Source of the DNA: Whitmania pigra
Taxonomy: Eukaryota; Annelida; Clitellata; Hirudinida; Haemopidae
DNA: 64,000 nt
Reading direction: 5' to 3'
Assembly: GCA_021613335.1 (NCBI GenBank)
Contig: JAJTWR010000266.1
Span: 4,791,001-4,855,000 of the forward strand
Made by a program: the position numbers and the translations under genes. Below are positions 40,601 through 53,196 of the stretch, one piece after another. The notes under the pieces are model-generated. The model was not told where the DNA came from and searched no databases. It was given only the letters and a program-made list of their open reading frames with translations. Numbering within the stretch: position 1 is the first letter of the stretch; every line of letters starts with the position of its first letter.

Positions 40601-43211
40601 GGCTACTTTAAACACGCCTGCACGTTTGGCGCGCGTTTCCATGGTTCAGGTGGGGGTGTTTTTTTTTGCAGACATGAAAAAAGCACAAGGAGAGGTTAAA
40701 AAATCAATGTCGACGTTTGCTAGACTGCAGAAAAGGGCGAAAAAAGGTGAGTGGATGCCTTTTGTATGTGATTCATGGCGCATTTTAAACGAACGGTGTG
40801 GACAAAATGTCTTGAGAATTCGCATCCAAAGGTGAGCACACTCGCGAGCGTCGACAAAGGCGCGTACATCCATCTTTCTGGCTATGAGTCATTTTCAATT
40901 GATCAGCTCCTTGCTCCAGAGATGGTCAAACACCCTATCCTCAGTGACATGCATGAAGTAAATTTAGCTACTTAGTGGCCTCAAGTTCTCTTTACTTGGA
41001 GACAAATTCGAAACTATCACGAAATGCTGAATAAATATGCGTTTCATTGCCTGTTGTTGAGCAGTTTTTTATGCAAGGACACGAATTACTCGATTTTCTA
41101 TTGTAACGTGGGCTAATGCAGAAAGCTAAAAGCTTTCTCAAACTGGTAATAGAATTATGTGAGTTCGATCAAACGAAGCCTTGATAGACAAGCGAGCGTT
41201 AGTCATATGTCTTTCAAGGGTCAAAAGAGAAAGCCGTACTCCGTATTCGTTGCGGTTTTATTTTATTACAAACCTAATGCTGCCTAACTGCAACATGACA
41301 TTAATATTGAAATTCTCCAACGTTTCGAAAGCCAAAACGAGTTCTTTATTTTAAACAAATATTTCACTACGTCTGGTTTAATCAGATAGCAAAGAAGAAA
41401 ATGTGAAACAGTTGGGTGACACAAGAGCAGAATTTCAACATCGCCTGGATAACCTGGAAAAAGTTGCAAACGCTGGAGTTAAGAATGCAATGATTGAGGA
41501 GAAGAAAAGATATTCGACTTTCGTTCAAATCATTCGACCATTTGTAGTGAGCTGGAGAATTATTTTTTTTCATTAATAAAAGTAATTTAAGCAGTTTTGG
41601 CCGGAGAGCTTTATAATTACAATTTTTTATTTTTTGGATATTAAATATAGTTTTATAATTTACAATATTTAGTTCCATAATTCCACTGAATTCTTTCACG
41701 ATTATCTCATAACTAGCCAGATTTCCACTAACATTGCAGGACGAAGAAATTTCCATGCTTGCTGATGTGACACACCTTCAAGAAATTATGGACGTACTCG
41801 TTAAGCAATCGTCTGCTCCTATTACCTTCCCCGAGGAGTTCTTCTTTGATAGAGAACTTTTTCCACTACAAAGAAATTTTACTTCTGTGAGTTAATTGCC
41901 CATTTGCTCAGAGCAGTTGCCTTGTCACGTAACAGAATAAGTTCAATTTATTGCGATTCCATTTTATTCAGATTTGATTTTATTCTTGAAATTATCTTCA
42001 ACCGTACCAAAATTTTAGAAGATATCATGAACACACATTTAATTTGTTTCAGTCCAAAAAGAGGATTAATTTGTGATCTTTGTAATTGGTAACAGTAACA
42101 AATGTCTTATTAGAACCATAAATATTTTTTATTTTACTGCCTTGTAATAATTCGTCTACACCTTTATGGTTTAAAAAAGTGCGCTTATCGGAGTGTTGAA
42201 ATGTCGAACATCAAAATTGTTTAAATTATTTCAATAATTTACGACTTTGGACGAGAATTTTAATAGCTCTCTTCTCTCCAAAATCTACCCTCGGGTTCCA
42301 GTGTGTAGCCCAACCCCGCCGCCAAGGTGTTCTAGATCCGCCACTGGTGGATGTGGAAATAAATAAACAATGCGTGGGACAACTAATATAAGAACAGTAA
42401 CTGCTGAAAACCATTAAAGTCCTGAGAATGTTGATATGACTTGTAGTTCAACTTGAACCAATCTTTCCAGCCGTCACCTACCAGGGCCCACCCGAAACTG
42501 CATTCCTCATTTTCACTCACCAACGATCTGCAGCCGGTCGCCAAGGTACAAACAAGACACCATGAGAATTGTGCGAGCGAAGCAAACGTGTCTTTGACCA
42601 GCACGAAGCCAGACGAACAGACTACGAAGGAAACCGACAATTGCATCCTGACCAACCACTGTAGCAGAAGTCATCGTTGCCAATCAGAGCAGCTCACCAT
42701 CAGGATGAGACCTCACTCAATGGCCACAATGCACAACGGCCTAAGAGCCCACAACGCGGCACTCGTCATGCAAAGAAGCGAAACTTGCGATGGAAGTTCC
42801 TGCAGATTCGAGAGAAATGTGCTCATAGGCGAGAGTATGACCAGGAGTTTGTGCTTGGAAGACAATTCTGACATCTTTTCGACCCAGTTCGATAACATGA
42901 TATCAGTCCTTAACAGCCTCGATAAAGATGTGATGGAGGCAAAGGATTTCAATGGAGTGAACACAGAGCACGATTCCTTTTCCAAAGAATCATCCTACCA
43001 TCGGTACTTCATCGCCAACTCCGAAGACATCACGCCGACCAACGAAAACCAAGATCGGGACTTTGCCGAGCAATTCTTATCCCAGTTACACAAGGAAAGT
43101 TACGTCCAGAATACCGAAGTAGTTGACAACATAGAAGTGGTGCTGGAAAATGAAGGAATCAACAAGACTCTGTTGGGTCAAAGCCAACCTCGAAAAGAAA
43201 GCAGCATTTGA
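37674..43211 (+). CDS. MTSS1: MTSS1/MTSS2-like I-BAR (IMD) protein
   Basis: Binds PI(4,5)P2-rich plasma membrane and generates outward curvature; regulates actin at cell edges. Nine exons: 37674-37745, 37810-37871, 37933-38006, 39396-39477, 39868-39959, 40672-40746, 41386-41546, 41740-41886 and 42447-43211, giving 509 aa in frame. The IMD spans about residues 1-240: WEDFANKATKLQSCL, FLEAFQNMADLASNT, RDIGISLTRLCLRHRSI, EKLDEWKKMVSQLEKDHN and DEEISMLADVTHLQ align with the family in order. The acceptor at 37810 was chosen over the AG at 37822 because only it keeps frame. The remaining ~255 residues are Ser/Asn-rich and disordered. I see no WH2 motif at the C-terminus, unlike vertebrate MTSS1, so a 3' exon may be missing or lost. 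Confidence 0.9.
42235..42350 (-). mobile_element. Probable DNA-transposon end in an MTSS intron
   Basis: Reverse complement begins CCAGTGGCGGATCTAGAACA and continues GC-rich, unlike the surrounding intron. Such ends are common in DNA transposons. No inverted partner found nearby. Confidence 0.45.
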
Positions 43212-43475
43212 TTCCAAATTAATATTTTCCATATTTGTGCAAAATTCAGACACATTTTAACTCCAAGTTTTATGTACTTTTTATTTAATTCTGATAATGT
43301 CAGACAATCACTTCATTGGCAAACAGGAAATAAAATGAATTATATGGTGAATCCATAAAGTATAAACCATCAATATGACATAACTGATAAAACAAACTAA
43401 TGCTTATGTAACCAATATTCAATCATATTAAATATGAATATATATATATATATAAATTTCAATAAAAAAGATTTT
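43212..43475. other. Convergent 3' interval, MTSS / zinc-finger gene
   Basis: 264 bp with A/T-rich polyadenylation-like hexamers and a short AT dinucleotide run at about 43437-43454. Confidence 0.5.
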
Positions 43476-46400
43476 TTAATTCATAAGAGAGGTATCAACC
43501 AAAGTAGCAGTAGATGATTTCAAATACAAACAAGAGCCTAAATGAGCGGCTTCGTGTTGGGCGAGAGACTTCTGACATTTCAAAATTCGATTGCAGTACT
43601 TGCAAATCCAAGGTTCGAGTTTGTCAGATTGAGGCTTCGTGCGTTCTTCTTTGGGAGGATTGGACCCGCTGGACTCATTAGCATGGTTTTTGTTAGCTGC
43701 ATCATCACAGTTCTCAGAATCATCATCTATTTCAATGTATAAGTCTTCTTCGTCCTCTTTCTTAGTATCTTCAATGTTTGGAAGAGATTCATTGTTTGTC
43801 ACTGAAATGTCAATGTCTTCATTGGAGTGATTTTCTTCCAAAACATTAGCCTCAACTTTGTCAACGGTCGTGGATTTCGGAGTAGAGGAGGATTTGCGTT
43901 CCACTTTCAAATCATTCAAATTTTCCTGTTGCTCTGAAGAAATTGGAGGATCAGTTTCTGTGGCATCAATTTCCATATTTTCAACTCCATTTCTCTTGTT
44001 AGAAATACTTCCCAATGCTTCACATTTAATTTTAATGTCATCAGATTTGATTTCACCTGTATCATCTAGGTTGAATTGGGCATAAATTCCTTCCATAAAT
44101 GTGTTATTAAATTCTTGACAAGCAATCACTTTTCCATCACTGGAATTCATATGGCCAGATTCAGGGTAGGCATTCATATCAGAACCTGGAAGGCTGAAGT
44201 GGACCTGACAGTGTTTCTTTAATTCAATCTGACTATCTGAAGAGTAAGTACAAAAGATGCACCTGTGTTTGTATTGGTTCATGTGGCCCTTAAGATGTTT
44301 GATCAGAAAAATCCTCAGCCTGCTTGAGAAAGGACAGTAAGAACATTTAAAGGCCTTTGCAGGAACCGACAAGAAACTGCGACTGTTTTCGTATAAGTTG
44401 GTGTTATTAACCGAGTGACTGGCATCCGAATGTTCCTGGCTGTCTATGAATTGGAGATTGTTGGTCGACTGGGCGTAGATGAGGTTGGGATTCGGATTCT
44501 GGTGAAGTTTCATGTGTTCAAGTAGGTAATAATATGTTGGAACACTGTAGTTGCAGTAGAGACACTCGTACATTCTTTTATTCATGTGCAGAGTTATGTG
44601 CTTCTGCAAACTTTCAGAGTCTTGCCCAACAAAGGGACATCTTTCACAATGCCACAACTCAATTTTAGCATTCATTGGAATATCGGTGCTTGCTCTTAAT
44701 GACTGGGTATCCTTAATTTCCCCCATAGAAGGAAGAGAGTTTGATCTTTTAACCAATGGCCCATTTAAAAATTGCTTCACTGTAAAGAAATGTAAATGTA
44801 TTTAATTTATATAGCACCATATGCATAACATCAATTGCACTTCTTGTAATCATTTATATCCCCAAGGTTGCCTGATGCAGTGTCGGATGGTTTTGAACAC
44901 GACACAATACAACTGCCACTACATGAAGAAATGCAATGCATTAAACCAACCTTCATGCTCATGAATAACAAATAAAAATGCTGCATAATGATTGGTAATT
45001 AAATAAAAAAAAAAAACAAACAGTTCAGGACATTCAGAAAATTAAGAGCTTGCAAAAATAATAACAGTTCTGCTTGCAGAAAAAAAGTAATAAGGAGTAA
45101 TTGTTCCCATACCTGATGATTCACCTTCATTCACTGTCAGTTCTGCACTTCTTTTATCCAGCTTTCCATCTATGAAAGAATTTGCCAAAGAAGTGGCCAT
45201 CCTTCTTGTGGCCACAATCTGATGTTTACTCCTTGCTGTTTCCATGCAATCTTCCACTTCCTCCTGCTTGTTTCGATCTGCATTGCTGATGTCATTAAAC
45301 AAGCCTCCGATGGGCTGAGTTTCAACTCTTTGTTCCAACACGGTCTTGCCAATATCTCTGGTCTCTTTGGAGCCAATGGATTTGTAGTTGGACATCAAAT
45401 ATTCCACTGTGTGGACCTTTGAGTGAACTTTTAATTTACTAATGCAATCTACTTGATAAGTACACTTGGTACATTTGTGTTTGGCATTTCTGGGATTATG
45501 GAGATTCTTATGAACAAAAAATGTCTTGATATCCTTGGCTCTGAAGGGACAAGCATCACATTGATATCCACTTTTCACTCTGTATTCAGGAGGAACTGTT
45601 GAATATTGGGGCTTGCTCAAAACTGTTGTCTGATCAGTTGTTAGGTTCTTTGCTTCCTGAGGATTGCGATTTTCTTGCAATGCACCGAGCGGTCCGGTCT
45701 TTCCTTTGTGCAGCATCTCATGTTTTTTAAGAAATTTTATACTTGTTGAGCAGTAGGAGCAGTGCTTGCACTTATACTTGGAGTTGGCTATGGCAGAAAA
45801 GTGCATCTTTCTGTGCAGGATGTAGTGATTCCAGCCTCTGGTTACCTTTGGACAAAAAAGACATTTATAGCATTTCATTCTCTTACTATCAGAATAATAA
45901 GTATTTTTTTCAGAGCCTAAAATGTCTACGGATTGAGGTGTCTTTTCCAAATCCACAAATCCCTTTTGGTCATCAGCTACATCTCTGGATGAAGCAACAG
46001 GTTCCATGGTTTCTTCCTGAAAATTCTCTTGCTTAATCTCAATAACATCCAAACACATTCGAGTTGGATTTTCATTCTTAATGTCCTCTGAGACATAACT
46101 GTCCAAGACCTTCTGCTCCAAATCTTGATTGGAGTGCACTTCCTCTTGACACAGAATCTCAATCATCTTGGCCCCTTTATGGATCAACTTGATATGTTTC
46201 TTGAGATTAAAATTCCTGAAAGTCTTGTAAGCACACTTTGAACATCCATAGTACTTCACCAATTCACTATTTTCTTTGGTCACCGGTTTCAGAAGAGAAA
46301 GACTATCGAGGTTTTCACTTTCAGTATTCCCAGAGGGTCCAGCAGATGGTTCAGAAGACTCTCTGCTACCGAAGCTATCTTTAAGACAGTTCTTAGAGCA

Positions 46401-48068
46401 TGTGAGCAAATGATTTCTAAGTAAATATTTCCTGTTTGATGTAAATGAACAATCATGACACTTATAAACAACTTCGTTTTTATGAGCCTTAGCAATATGC
46501 ACAGCGATGGCTTGATAAGTTCCAAAAGAGACTGGACAGTGATCGCACTTGAAAACAGGCTTTACATCATTTTCCATGTAGGGATCACTAAGTTTCATTC
46601 CAATGGAAGATGAAGGCATATTATCATGACAAGATTGGAGGTCTTCACTTGTCAGTCTGCCATGTTTTCTTTTGTTCATATGCAACTTTAGATTTTTCCT
46701 ACTCTTTGCTATGAATGGACACATTGGACATTTCCATGAAGGTAAGCTTTGGTAGGAAGTTGCTGAAGATATTGAATCATTGTGGTTGTGTTTGATTCTC
46801 ATGTGCTTTAGCAAACCTTTGTGATCGCTATACCTTCTGGCAGGACAGTATGAACATTGCCATATCTGTTCATTCTTCTCTTCAAACCTGGGCTGTTCAG
46901 TTGAAGAGAGCTCTGCACAGACAGTTTTGGAATCGAAATCAGATACTGGTTCCTCCTTGATTTCATCAACAGGAATGAGGGGATTTTCACCTTCAGCAGA
47001 GTTAAAGCTTGTTTTTTCAGAACTGGCAACATGGTAGTTGTTCCTGTGTCTACTCACAGCAATCTCATGAAATGCTGCAAAATTGCATTGAGTGCATCTA
47101 AAAGGAGCATCTGCTCCATGGTGTGTTCTATGCAGTTTGAGATTTCTTTTAAAGTTGGTCTTGTACAGGCAATCAGAACAACTGTAAGCATACGTCTTTT
47201 CAATGACTTTTTTCGGATAGCTTTCATTCGAACATAAGCTTTGAGCAAAACTTTCAGAGCATCCATCAAACTGCGTGGATACAAGACAAGATGGATGACA
47301 GTCAATTATGTGCCCTACAATTACCAATTTTAGTTCGCTACAAAAACTACAACTTGTGCATTTGTACAGGCTGATTTCACAAGATTTTCTTTTCCCTGCA
47401 ACTGGTGTGGTTTGAATTTCATGTTCTATGCAATCATTTGGTAAATGAAAGTTCTGGAGATGATTTAACACTTGCTCTTCATTGGAGAGGCAACATCCAC
47501 AAAATCTACATGTCAAGCTTCGTTCAGTAACATTTTCATTTAGAGAATTGGGCAAAAATACTTCATCATAAAACTTATCAAGTTTAAAGTCAAACTGATC
47601 AAGTTGTTTGAAATTCATTGGTAAGCTAGAAATATCAAAATTTGAACCTCCTATTGCAGAGAAACTCATTGATAAGGATGATGAATCTTGGAGCAGGGTA
47701 CCAGCATTATTTTTGTTTTTTGTATGCCTATAGCCTATGTGCCTATTTAACTTGGACCTGTTTCTTGCTAAATAATCACACTCTTTGCAAGGAATTACTT
47801 TCAGGCCATGATATTTTGCTTTGTGGCGAGTCATTTCTTTAATCATATTTGCTGTGAAATCACAGGAATCGCATTTATGCCAGTACTTTTTCTTTTTTTT
47901 CGCCTGAGGCGATTTTTTGACGCTTGGAACAACAGTCGATGCAGATGGAGAACATTTGTTCAGATGAGATTCAAACAAGTTTAAGGAACGGGTGCTGTAT
48001 TTGCACCACTCACAAGTATGAACGATTCCGCTTATGCGACCTAATTTCACTTTTAACTTAAGCGACAT
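43476..48068 (-). CDS. Large poly-C2H2 zinc-finger protein (21 fingers)
   Basis: Two exons, 45113-48068 and 43476-44779, joined by a 333-bp GT-AG intron in phase 1 to give about 1419 residues. The first ATG is at 48068 (MSLKLKVKLG). I count 16 C2H2/C2HC fingers in exon 1 and five in exon 2, mostly of the CxxC(x)F/Y type with short or long linkers. They are scattered in groups separated by acidic, Ser-rich stretches; the last finger (WICKYC) is close to the C-terminus. No KRAB, BTB or SCAN domain. The scattered pattern and an isolated C-terminal finger recall REST and ZNF462-type proteins, but I cannot assign orthology. Probably a nuclear DNA-binding regulator. The intron contains a dispersed repeat. 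Confidence 0.88.
44800..44945 (+). repeat. Dispersed repeat with TTTATATAGC core, copy 2 (divergent)
   Basis: Shares TTTATATAGCRCC, CACTTCTTGTAA.CATTTATAT, GCAGTG and TTTGAACACGACAC blocks with copies at 10252 and 57757. It lies in the single intron of the zinc-finger gene. Confidence 0.6.
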
Positions 48069-49420
48069 GATCAAAAGAGAGCTTTAAAAAAACACCCATC
48101 AACCTCGAAAAAAATAAAAATTGAATTACCAGCTAAAAACAATCCCTCGCCGACCGTAATGCAATCCTCGCAAAAACATTGCTATTTCAATCCGAAAGTG
48201 GGAATGGCTGTTATTAGATCAGTGATTTTGAAAATTCTATTTTATCGTGTGCCTTATTAATTACTAATTATAGCAAAATAATTATCAATTTTTAAAGTTT
48301 TTATTTTAATAAAATTTTTATTTAATAAAAACAGTAGAAGCTAAAGCTTCACTGGCCACAATTACTAGATTTCACAAAAATGAAAATTGAAGATTAAAGA
48401 GCCTCCATAGTTTGCATGTCCGAAAGTTCAACTCAGCCTTATAAATTTTCTTTGAAAAGATTTGCCATCTGCAGACGGCCCAGTCACCCCAAACCGCTCG
48501 ACTCAACAACTCTCTCCATGTACGACTCTCATGACTCGTTGATGATAATAACAAATCAAAAATATCTATTAAAAATATGTAATACTAAAAATTCTTAGAC
48601 AAATTTAACCATCATCTACCTGCCATGCAGCCAAAAGGATATGTTTTTTATTAAGGTTACATTAGTATAATATTTTGACGAAATAATAAACACACGCATA
48701 CAGTAAAGTATGGTCATGCAGGCTGTTACATGTAACATGTGAAATAACTTTATCATCGATACAAAATGACTTTGAAGTCTAAAAAGTAAGCCATCAATCC
48801 CAGAACAAAAACAAAAAGAAAAATAGATATGGAGCATGAAACAATTATTGCAAATATCAATTCAAAATAGACTGGTAAAAAAAATCCATGTCACATTAAA
48901 CAAGAGATCCAACATAATTAAGAGCTATATCAACTCCAAAGATGAATTCCATCGTTACGCTTCATAATCTCGAATCTCAAGAGGAATCATGTTTAGGAAG
49001 TTAAAATGGTCTTCAGAATGGAATAAATGAAAAAGTCTCCCTAAAGCTCAGTTTTTATATGGTGTGTAAACCCACAATTAGATAAGGCAATTTGTAATCA
49101 TTACTTTTAAATGCTGCAATGCAAAATCAATGTACACGCCTTACAATGAAAATATGAAAAGCTTGTTAACAAATGTGCCACAAAAAGTAACTCCCACTTG
49201 TATTACACATTTGTGGCATGCAGGAATATTGTGCTCAGGAATTGTAAATTGGTTGAATAAACATTGTTGATGTACACAATGTACTCGTCAATGCAAAGAA
49301 ACCAAGCCTAGATGGTGAAACAGACATCTTCAAAAACTCAGCAGATTCAATTCATAGATTGTCTAAAACAACAAACATGACTAAAAAACTAGTTAACAAA
49401 GAAAACACAGTTCTAATTAA
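48069..49420. other. Zinc-finger gene promoter and paxillin 3' region
   Basis: Both neighbours are on the minus strand, so this holds the 3' UTR of paxillin and the promoter of the zinc-finger gene. TTTTATT at about 48650 would be AATAAAA on the minus strand, a candidate poly(A) signal. No other gene seen. Confidence 0.45.
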
Positions 49421-52400
49421 TCAACTAAATAGTCTTTTGTAGCAGTGCCTACAATATGGCTTCTCCCCATACTCTTTGAAAATGCCATTCGTTAGCTTCC
49501 CTTGACAAAAACAGCAGACAAAATGCTCAGGATGAAACTTCCTCATCATTGCAGACATGCACGGGCCAACTATGGGCTGTTTGCAGGCATGGCAGAGAGA
49601 ACCCTTGCGCATGTGGTAGTGCTGGCAACAGTAAGGGCATCCGTCGACCTCATAAACTGAATCCGCTCCCATTGGCTTTTTACAATCCTTGGTTGATTTG
49701 AAAATAAAATGAACACACTGTTTATAAAAGATAGAATATTCATGCATTTATATATTATTTGTAAAATGAACCACAACATCACATAATCAAATAGTTAAAT
49801 AGTAACTGCTTAACTAACAATTAATAATGACTCATTAGTGTAGGATAATCAACTGAAACATTGAGCAAGCAACTCACAAAGCACACGAAACAGGAGACAT
49901 GCCAATATTTGTTCATGGCACTTAAGAAATTCTCAACAATGGCCATTTTGCATTTTCCACATCTCGGTGCCACAAGTTCGCAGTAATCTTTTCTGAGAAA
50001 ATTTAATTGATTCATTCAAGATAAAACATATAAAATTATGAATTAATGAAAAAAAAAACATTGACAAACTGAATTTAAAAAATTATGGAGTCACTTTTTT
50101 TTTAATCAGACATTGCTAAACCAAATGTAGCAAAAAATTACAACTAGTACTGACGTAAGTTAATTAATTACATGTTTACAGACCGACAATAGATTTCGCC
50201 GTTGTGTTCATGAAAATCATCTCCATCAACAAGCCTCTTCTTGCAGTGATGGCAAACAAAGTGTTCAGGATGCCACATTCTGTCCACAGCAGTAACATAC
50301 ATCTGCCAAGTTATAAACATTGTAATCATTCTATTTTTATATGGGCTTAAATTCCAGATAGCTTAAAATAATCCTCTTTTTAAGTTCAAGGGGATTATGC
50401 AATTACTTACAAAATGAAACCATATAGAGTCTAATTAAAACAATATCTTCAAAGTTAGGACATTTAAAAAAAAAATTATGTATTTGCAAAAAGATATGTT
50501 TTACATTCCACTTGTCAAGATCAAATGCACACCTTATATTCTCTTATCTGTTTGTCAGGTTCTAACACGATCATGCTACAAGCTAAAGGGAGACCTCACA
50601 TAAAAATATCATAATCAATGTAAGAAATATGTTATATTTATGAGTAACACATTGCGTAATATTATATCACATTGATACACACACTATACAGGCTGCTTAC
50701 TAAAAGATACTTAAATAAACTACAAACGGTAATGGCTGGATTTTAAATGTAAATATACAGATCAAATTTACTCAAGATAATAAATTTGATGGCCCTCCAC
50801 AATACAATGGAGTGCAAATGAGATAAGCAACAAAGAAATAAAATACACATACTCATGTGAAGCGATGCAGATAAGTATGTTTGATGAAGCAAAGGCATAC
50901 AATAAAAACTTAAAAAATTAGCATCACATTCAAATATTTGAATATAATTCAAATAACATAAAAACATTAAAATGAAATATAATGGGAAGTTTAAGTGGAA
51001 TGTGAGCAAGTGCTGGGTGGAATGCTGATCTGAATAATGTTGTTATGTCGAAGTTATGCAGTTTATCAGCTTCACACTGAGCACATCAGTTACTTTTTTT
51101 GGCTTTTTATTAATATGAAAATATTCCACCGCAACAATAAACGAATGAGATGCGTTCACACAAAATTATTAACAAAGAAAATGGATCACTTTAGAAAACG
51201 CATTGCAAACAATTTTACATTAAAATAATTGGAAATTTTAATAAAGTGATAAAGTACATTAAATATTCAAAACTCACATCCAGAATAGGACCATCACAGG
51301 CAGCACACTTTGGAGAAAATAGATTGCTGAAGTCTTTTTCACAGTAGAAGCTTCCTGATCTTTCAAAGAAGTTTTTGTCACTGATGGGATTCTTGCAATG
51401 GAGACAAGTAAAATGATGAGGGTGCCATGTTTTACCCATGACTGATATTACCTGGAAGTTATCTTGATTTTCAATAATTAATAAATCATTGATCTATTAT
51501 TATTACTATTGTATGATAACAGCGATATCTATAAAATTTAACACAAATTTAAACATTAGGATTCTAGCTGCTCACAAGAACTTCCATAACTAATTTATAT
51601 TTTGATCATTTTAGGAATGACCATGAAAATCATTTTAAGCAGACAGTAAAAAACTTAGTCTTTAAATGTTCATTTGCAATATGTTTTCTGAATAAGCTGG
51701 TGCTTCAAGATTTGTGAATAATGCCACTTCATATAAATTAAGTTTGTTGGAAGTGAACAAAAACATGCAAACAACATCTCTTTGTTAAACAGACAAATGC
51801 AAAAGTGTTGCAGTCTAGCTGACAAAAAGTAAATGAAGTTATATAGTTAGAGTATAGTTATAGCTATAATATAGCATTTGTAGTGCTAGCAACCTCTTGA
51901 TTTTAACTAGTTGTTTCCAATAACTTTTAAAATAAAAAATTTCTAACATCTCCCATAATAACTTTTCCACAGCTTGCACATGAACCCTTGTGTTCCATTG
52001 TGACCCCACTAAACTCCACATTCTCATCCAGGTCTGCCATGGATGTATCCACAGTAACTTTATGTGGCACCACGAGACTCGAGGTACTGCATGAGAAAAC
52101 CTTTGCAGCAGATGACAAGGAGACAGAGGGATGGATTGGATCGGGGATCATGAACTGCCAATAATTGACTAACATTCCAAAAACATGTCGACACTCGATA
52201 CTGAGTCAAGGTTCTTAAAAAAACACGACCCCAAGGAAGTTTATAATTCCTCTGTGATTTATAATTATTATTCAAGCCCCAAAAATCCATCAGCTGAGCC
52301 TGCAGTACTCTTAGTAACGAGTAAACTTATTGCAAAATAATATGTATTTTTGTTTTAAATGCAAAGCAATCAAATGCAATAAAAGATTTATCACCTTATT

Positions 52401-53196
52401 TTTACTGGGAGTGCTGGCTCCAAGATGTGCCAATGATTCCATAAGACTATCCAGTTCCTCTGTTGCCATGTATGTGTCCATTTTATCACCAAGACTGAAA
52501 TACATATGGTGATATTGACAACGGCAACTAAATCATTGCAAAAAATTAGCACAATACACAGCATTAGCATTACATTAATTTAATAAATAATTCACAATAA
52601 AAATGCATAAAACTTGTTAAACAAGCTAATGCAACAAAGGCCATGACCATAATGGAAGGAAAATCTTTGTGCGATGACCATGCCATTATCTATTATCCGA
52701 TCTTACTACAAACAAATCACGTACCTTAATTCTTCAGAGCATGAACTATTGTGATTACTTTCTCCAGCCTCAATTATATCAACCCTTCCCAAAAACTTTG
52801 AGGACCTCAGTTCCTCCAGTAATACATCTAGGTCTAAGAGGTTTGGATTTGTTTCTGTTGAAAACTCATCAGAACTCAATGATCCACCTTTAGCCTTAAT
52901 GAACAGCAAACACAATATTGCTACTGAGACTATGCTAAATTGATAAACAAGTAAAAAATCATATCTAACGACAGCCTGGTCTTTTTTGCACTTCTCTTTT
53001 GCTTCACGTTTCGAAAAATTATCGAATTCATTTAAAGAATCATACGAGCTAGCACATGATTCTGAGAAATTACTCTTAAAAAGTGTGAGCAAATTATCTG
53101 AAAAAAAGAAATTTCTGAAAAGCTAAAAACATTTAAGACTTACTAACAATTGTTTTTTCGCCAACCTAAATCTTCAATCACTTTCTTCTTAGACAT
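49421..53196 (-). CDS. PXN: Paxillin-family focal adhesion adaptor
   Basis: Cytoplasmic scaffold at integrin adhesions; LD motifs bind FAK, vinculin and parvin, and LIM domains target the protein to adhesions. Nine exons: 53166-53196, 52970-53097, 52725-52894, 52395-52494, 51948-52154, 51278-51451, 50184-50302, 49878-49992 and 49421-49687, summing to 437 codons. Three LD-like motifs: [11 protein letters not shown] at residues 9-19, [10 protein letters not shown], and [13 protein letters not shown]. Four LIM domains follow with intact Cys/His ligands: CASC...WHPHHF, CAAC...WHPEHF, CGKC...WHVSCF and CHAC...FHPEHF. Vertebrate paxillin is longer (about 590 aa) with five LD motifs, so the N-terminal half is compact, nearer leupaxin in size. 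The 76-bp intron 52894-52969 is the least certain boundary. Leupaxin or Hic-5 naming is possible. Confidence 0.92.

Noticed and set aside
42713..42985. Minus-strand frame in the last MTSS exon
   Set aside because: Antisense shadow of a 252-codon coding stretch joined in phase to the I-BAR exons.
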